Shown: positions 5,961 to 7,612 of the stretch, one piece after another
How the letters are laid out: every line of letters starts with the position of its first letter
Numbering within the stretch: position 1 is the first letter of the stretch
Assembly: GCA_031273885.1 (NCBI GenBank)
Contig: JAISRA010000044.1
Location: forward strand, 1-7,612
From: Endomicrobium sp.
Lineage (GTDB): Bacteria; Elusimicrobiota; Endomicrobiia; Endomicrobiales; Endomicrobiaceae
Length of the DNA: 7,612 bases
Reading direction: 5' to 3'
Translations under genes and position numbers: made by a program
Notes under the pieces: model-generated
Databases searched by the model: none
Seen by the model: only the letters and a program-made list of their open reading frames with translations
Told to the model about the DNA's origin: nothing

Positions 5961-6935
5961 TTAAATATAAGCTTCCAAAAGTTTCGCATTGCCACTTATG
6001 GATAAACTGTTTTTTAAAACAAACGGCACTAAAACAGTTTCTCCCTTGATCATCTTTTCTATTCCTTTCTCACAATTTAGCAGAGCTTCTCCTTCGAGAC
6101 ACATTAAAATAATAAAGGAATTAATTTCTTGAAAATCCTTTTTACCGTATTCTTTTGTAGTAAATAAATCTATTGTTTGAACTGTAAAATATTCGCATGT
6201 AGCCACGCGCTCGACGCCATCTCTAATTTTAGACGGAACAACGGGCCCTCCTTTTGTAGCAAAATCAACAGCAACAATGGATTCTTGCGTGTGCAGCTGC
6301 CTAGGATTGCCATCTTTATCTTTGCGATTATAATCATAAATGCGATATGTTATGTTTGATGATTGCTGAATTTCTGCCAAAACTATACCTGATCCTATAG
6401 CATGTACAAGGCCTGCCGGAATAAAAAATGCATCCCCGGGTTTAACCATATAATAAGCAAGAGCATCCTCTACTGTATTATCTTCAATTCTACGTACATA
6501 CTCTTCTTTAGAAAAATTTTTTTTGAAGCCTGACACCAATTTTGCCCCGGGTTCACTTTGAAGTATATACCACATTTCAGTTTTGCCTAAACTATTATGG
6601 CGTTTTTTGGCAAGCTCATCGTTTGGATGCACTTGTACAGACAAATCTTTCTGTGCATCAATAAGTTTAACTAAAAGTGGGAATTCGGTGCCGAATTTTT
6701 TTGCGAGTCCTTCACCCATTATTTCAACAGCGTTTATTTTAAGAATTTCTGTCAGCGAACTCCCTTTGAATTTTCCATTGGAAATTATCGACACACTATC
6801 ATTAATGCCACTAAGCTCCCATGACTCACCTACAGAATCAGACAAAGTTTGTTTGTTATAATAACTTTTTAATTTACTACCTCCCCAGATGATTTCTTTT
6901 AAAACAGGCACAAATTTAAAAGGATAAACTTTCAT
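5961..6935 (-). CDS. manA: Mannose-6-phosphate isomerase, class I
   Basis: ManA interconverts mannose 6-phosphate and fructose 6-phosphate in the cytoplasm, using one zinc ion. The 324-residue length fits the short bacterial (Bacillus-like) class I enzymes. Counting from the ATG at 6935, the N-terminus KEIIWGGSKL (13-22) and GESWELS (36-42) are typical. Zinc ligands are visible: Gln101 and His103 in QVHPND, Glu120 in KTEMWYIL, and His178 in IPAGLVHAIG. SSNITYRIYDYNR (192-204) carries the conserved active-site arginine and aspartate. The start is chosen at 6935 because AAGGGG lies 8 bases upstream; the in-frame GTG codons at 6938 and 6944 lie between them or abut the site. It follows the sugar-phosphate transporter gene after 67 bases, so the pair may be co-transcribed. 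No strong terminator follows the stop. Confidence 0.93.
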   Translation of the reverse strand: MKVYPFKFVPVLKEIIWGGSKLKSYYNKQTLSDSVGESWELSGINDSVSIISNGKFKGSSLTEILKINAVEIMGEGLAKKFGTEFPLLVKLIDAQKDLSVQVHPNDELAKKRHNSLGKTEMWYILQSEPGAKLVSGFKKNFSKEEYVRRIEDNTVEDALAYYMVKPGDAFFIPAGLVHAIGSGIVLAEIQQSSNITYRIYDYNRKDKDGNPRQLHTQESIVAVDFATKGGPVVPSKIRDGVERVATCEYFTVQTIDLFTTKEYGKKDFQEINSFIILMCLEGEALLNCEKGIEKMIKGETVLVPFVLKNSLSISGNAKLLEAYI

Positions 6936-6943
6936 CACTCTCA

Positions 6944-6949
6944 CCCCTT
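6944..6949 (-). promoter_or_regulatory. Shine-Dalgarno site deciding the manA start
   Basis: AAGGGG at 6949-6944 is 8 bases from the ATG at 6935. The upstream in-frame GTG at 6944 overlaps this site and cannot use it, so the shorter protein is preferred. Confidence 0.7.
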
Positions 6950-7002
6950 TCTTATTTCCATAAAATATTTATTTTCAACTCTTAGCAACCAAACTTTATT
7001 TA

Positions 7003-7612
7003 TCAGTTGAACAACTTTTTGTTATTTGTAGATTCTCTATTCCACGTCAAAGCAATGAATACTATTGCCACTAAGCATGATATTCCGCAAACTACAAACA
7101 AACCGCACCAACCAAACTTTTCAGTTAACCAAGACACACCAATACCTGAAAAAAACGCTCCTATGTACTCAAACGCTCCTACAAAGCCAACAGCAGTACC
7201 TACAGATTCCTGCGCTGTGATACGAGTCACCAACACTCCTGCTGCAACACTTTGTGGTCCATCTATAAAAAAGCCAACTAAAGCAAGAAACGCAGCTATA
7301 ATCCACCATGGTGTTTGCGAATCAGTGAAATGGTACATACCCCATATGCTAAAAGCTAAGCAAACTAAGTATATCAGACTTATTGGTACACAACGACCCT
7401 TGAAAAATCTATCAGAAATCCAACCAGCCGATATGCCACCTAAAATACCTATTAGTGGCATAAATATCAGTAAGCGCGCGGCACGTCCATTTTCTATACC
7501 TCTTTCTACCATGAATATGACGTTCCAATCAACTATAGCAAAACGAATGAAATACATGAATGTTGCGGCTATTGCTATAAACCACATATAAGGATTAGCG
7601 AAAACATATTTT
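7003..7612 (-). CDS. Organophosphate:phosphate antiporter-family MFS transporter (UhpC/GlpT-like), partial
   Basis: The reading frame is open to the window edge, so the N-terminal half is missing; the visible part is about 202 residues and corresponds to roughly TM7-12. The frame reads NPYMWFIAIAATFMYFIRFAIVDW, very like TM7 of UhpC/GlpT (NPYIWYLA..Y..RY...DW). It continues with GGISAGWISDRFFKGRC, the MFS loop motif equivalent to GWLSDK.F.GRR. FFIDGPQSVAAGVLV and GTAVGFVGAFEYIGAFFSG match the FxxGPQ and GxxxGFxGxFxYxGA signatures of the family. These proteins exchange sugar phosphates or glycerol 3-phosphate for inorganic phosphate across the inner membrane. An ATG at 7587 is internal and should not be taken as the start. 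Glucose 6-phosphate is a plausible substrate given manA next door, but the substrate cannot be fixed from this half. Confidence 0.88.
   Translation of the reverse strand, partial: KYVFANPYMWFIAIAATFMYFIRFAIVDWNVIFMVERGIENGRAARLLIFMPLIGILGGISAGWISDRFFKGRCVPISLIYLVCLAFSIWGMYHFTDSQTPWWIIAAFLALVGFFIDGPQSVAAGVLVTRITAQESVGTAVGFVGAFEYIGAFFSGIGVSWLTEKFGWCGLFVVCGISCLVAIVFIALTWNRESTNNKKLFN

Noticed and set aside
6974..7011. TTCAACT/AGTTGAA inverted repeat after the transporter stop as a terminator
   Set aside because: The stem is only 7 bp with a 24-base loop and no T-run of terminator type, and it overlaps the last codons.
7007..7591. 194-residue plus-strand ORF opposite the transporter
   Set aside because: The minus strand encodes clear OPA-family transmembrane motifs; the plus-strand product has no recognisable domain.

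Overview
This AT-rich window has gene starts preceded by clear Shine-Dalgarno sites. Every gene I can identify is on the minus strand, so read it from high to low coordinates. The combination of compact housekeeping genes, long AT-rich non-coding stretches with decayed genes, and an organophosphate/hexose-phosphate type transporter suggests a bacterium undergoing genome reduction, such as a host-associated lineage. The Endomicrobium group (Elusimicrobiota, symbionts of termite-gut flagellates) fits what I remember of its gene content. That placement is inference, not demonstrated here.

Layout in transcription order. (1) 7003-7612: C-terminal half of an OPA-family MFS sugar-phosphate transporter, running off the window edge. 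Then 5961-6935: class I mannose-6-phosphate isomerase (manA). Together they look like sugar-phosphate import plus hexose-phosphate interconversion. (2) 4591-5960: about 1.4 kb with no recognisable gene, only hairpins, short repeats and possible dead ORFs. (3) 3560-4590: an unannotated, badly broken Fic-family gene (DUF4172-type N-terminus, Fic core, C-terminal winged helix). Its conserved blocks can still be read in order if one changes frame repeatedly. (4) 2902-3540: endonuclease III (nth), full length but lacking two of the four iron-sulfur cysteines. (5) 336-2849: a tightly packed five-gene run: nadC, birA, two small two-helix membrane proteins, and ybaB/ebfC. Neighbouring genes overlap or are separated by only 1-5 bases. 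(6) 1-335: downstream of ybaB, with a probable remnant of an HU-type DNA-binding protein gene at about 89-273.

How the parts relate: nadC makes nicotinate mononucleotide for NAD synthesis, birA attaches biotin to carboxylase or decarboxylase subunits (and may regulate), ybaB is a nucleoid-associated protein, and nth is a base-excision repair enzyme. No mobile element, CRISPR array or RNA gene was found. I see no intact novel system. The most interesting points are the fossil Fic gene and the apparently clusterless endonuclease III.
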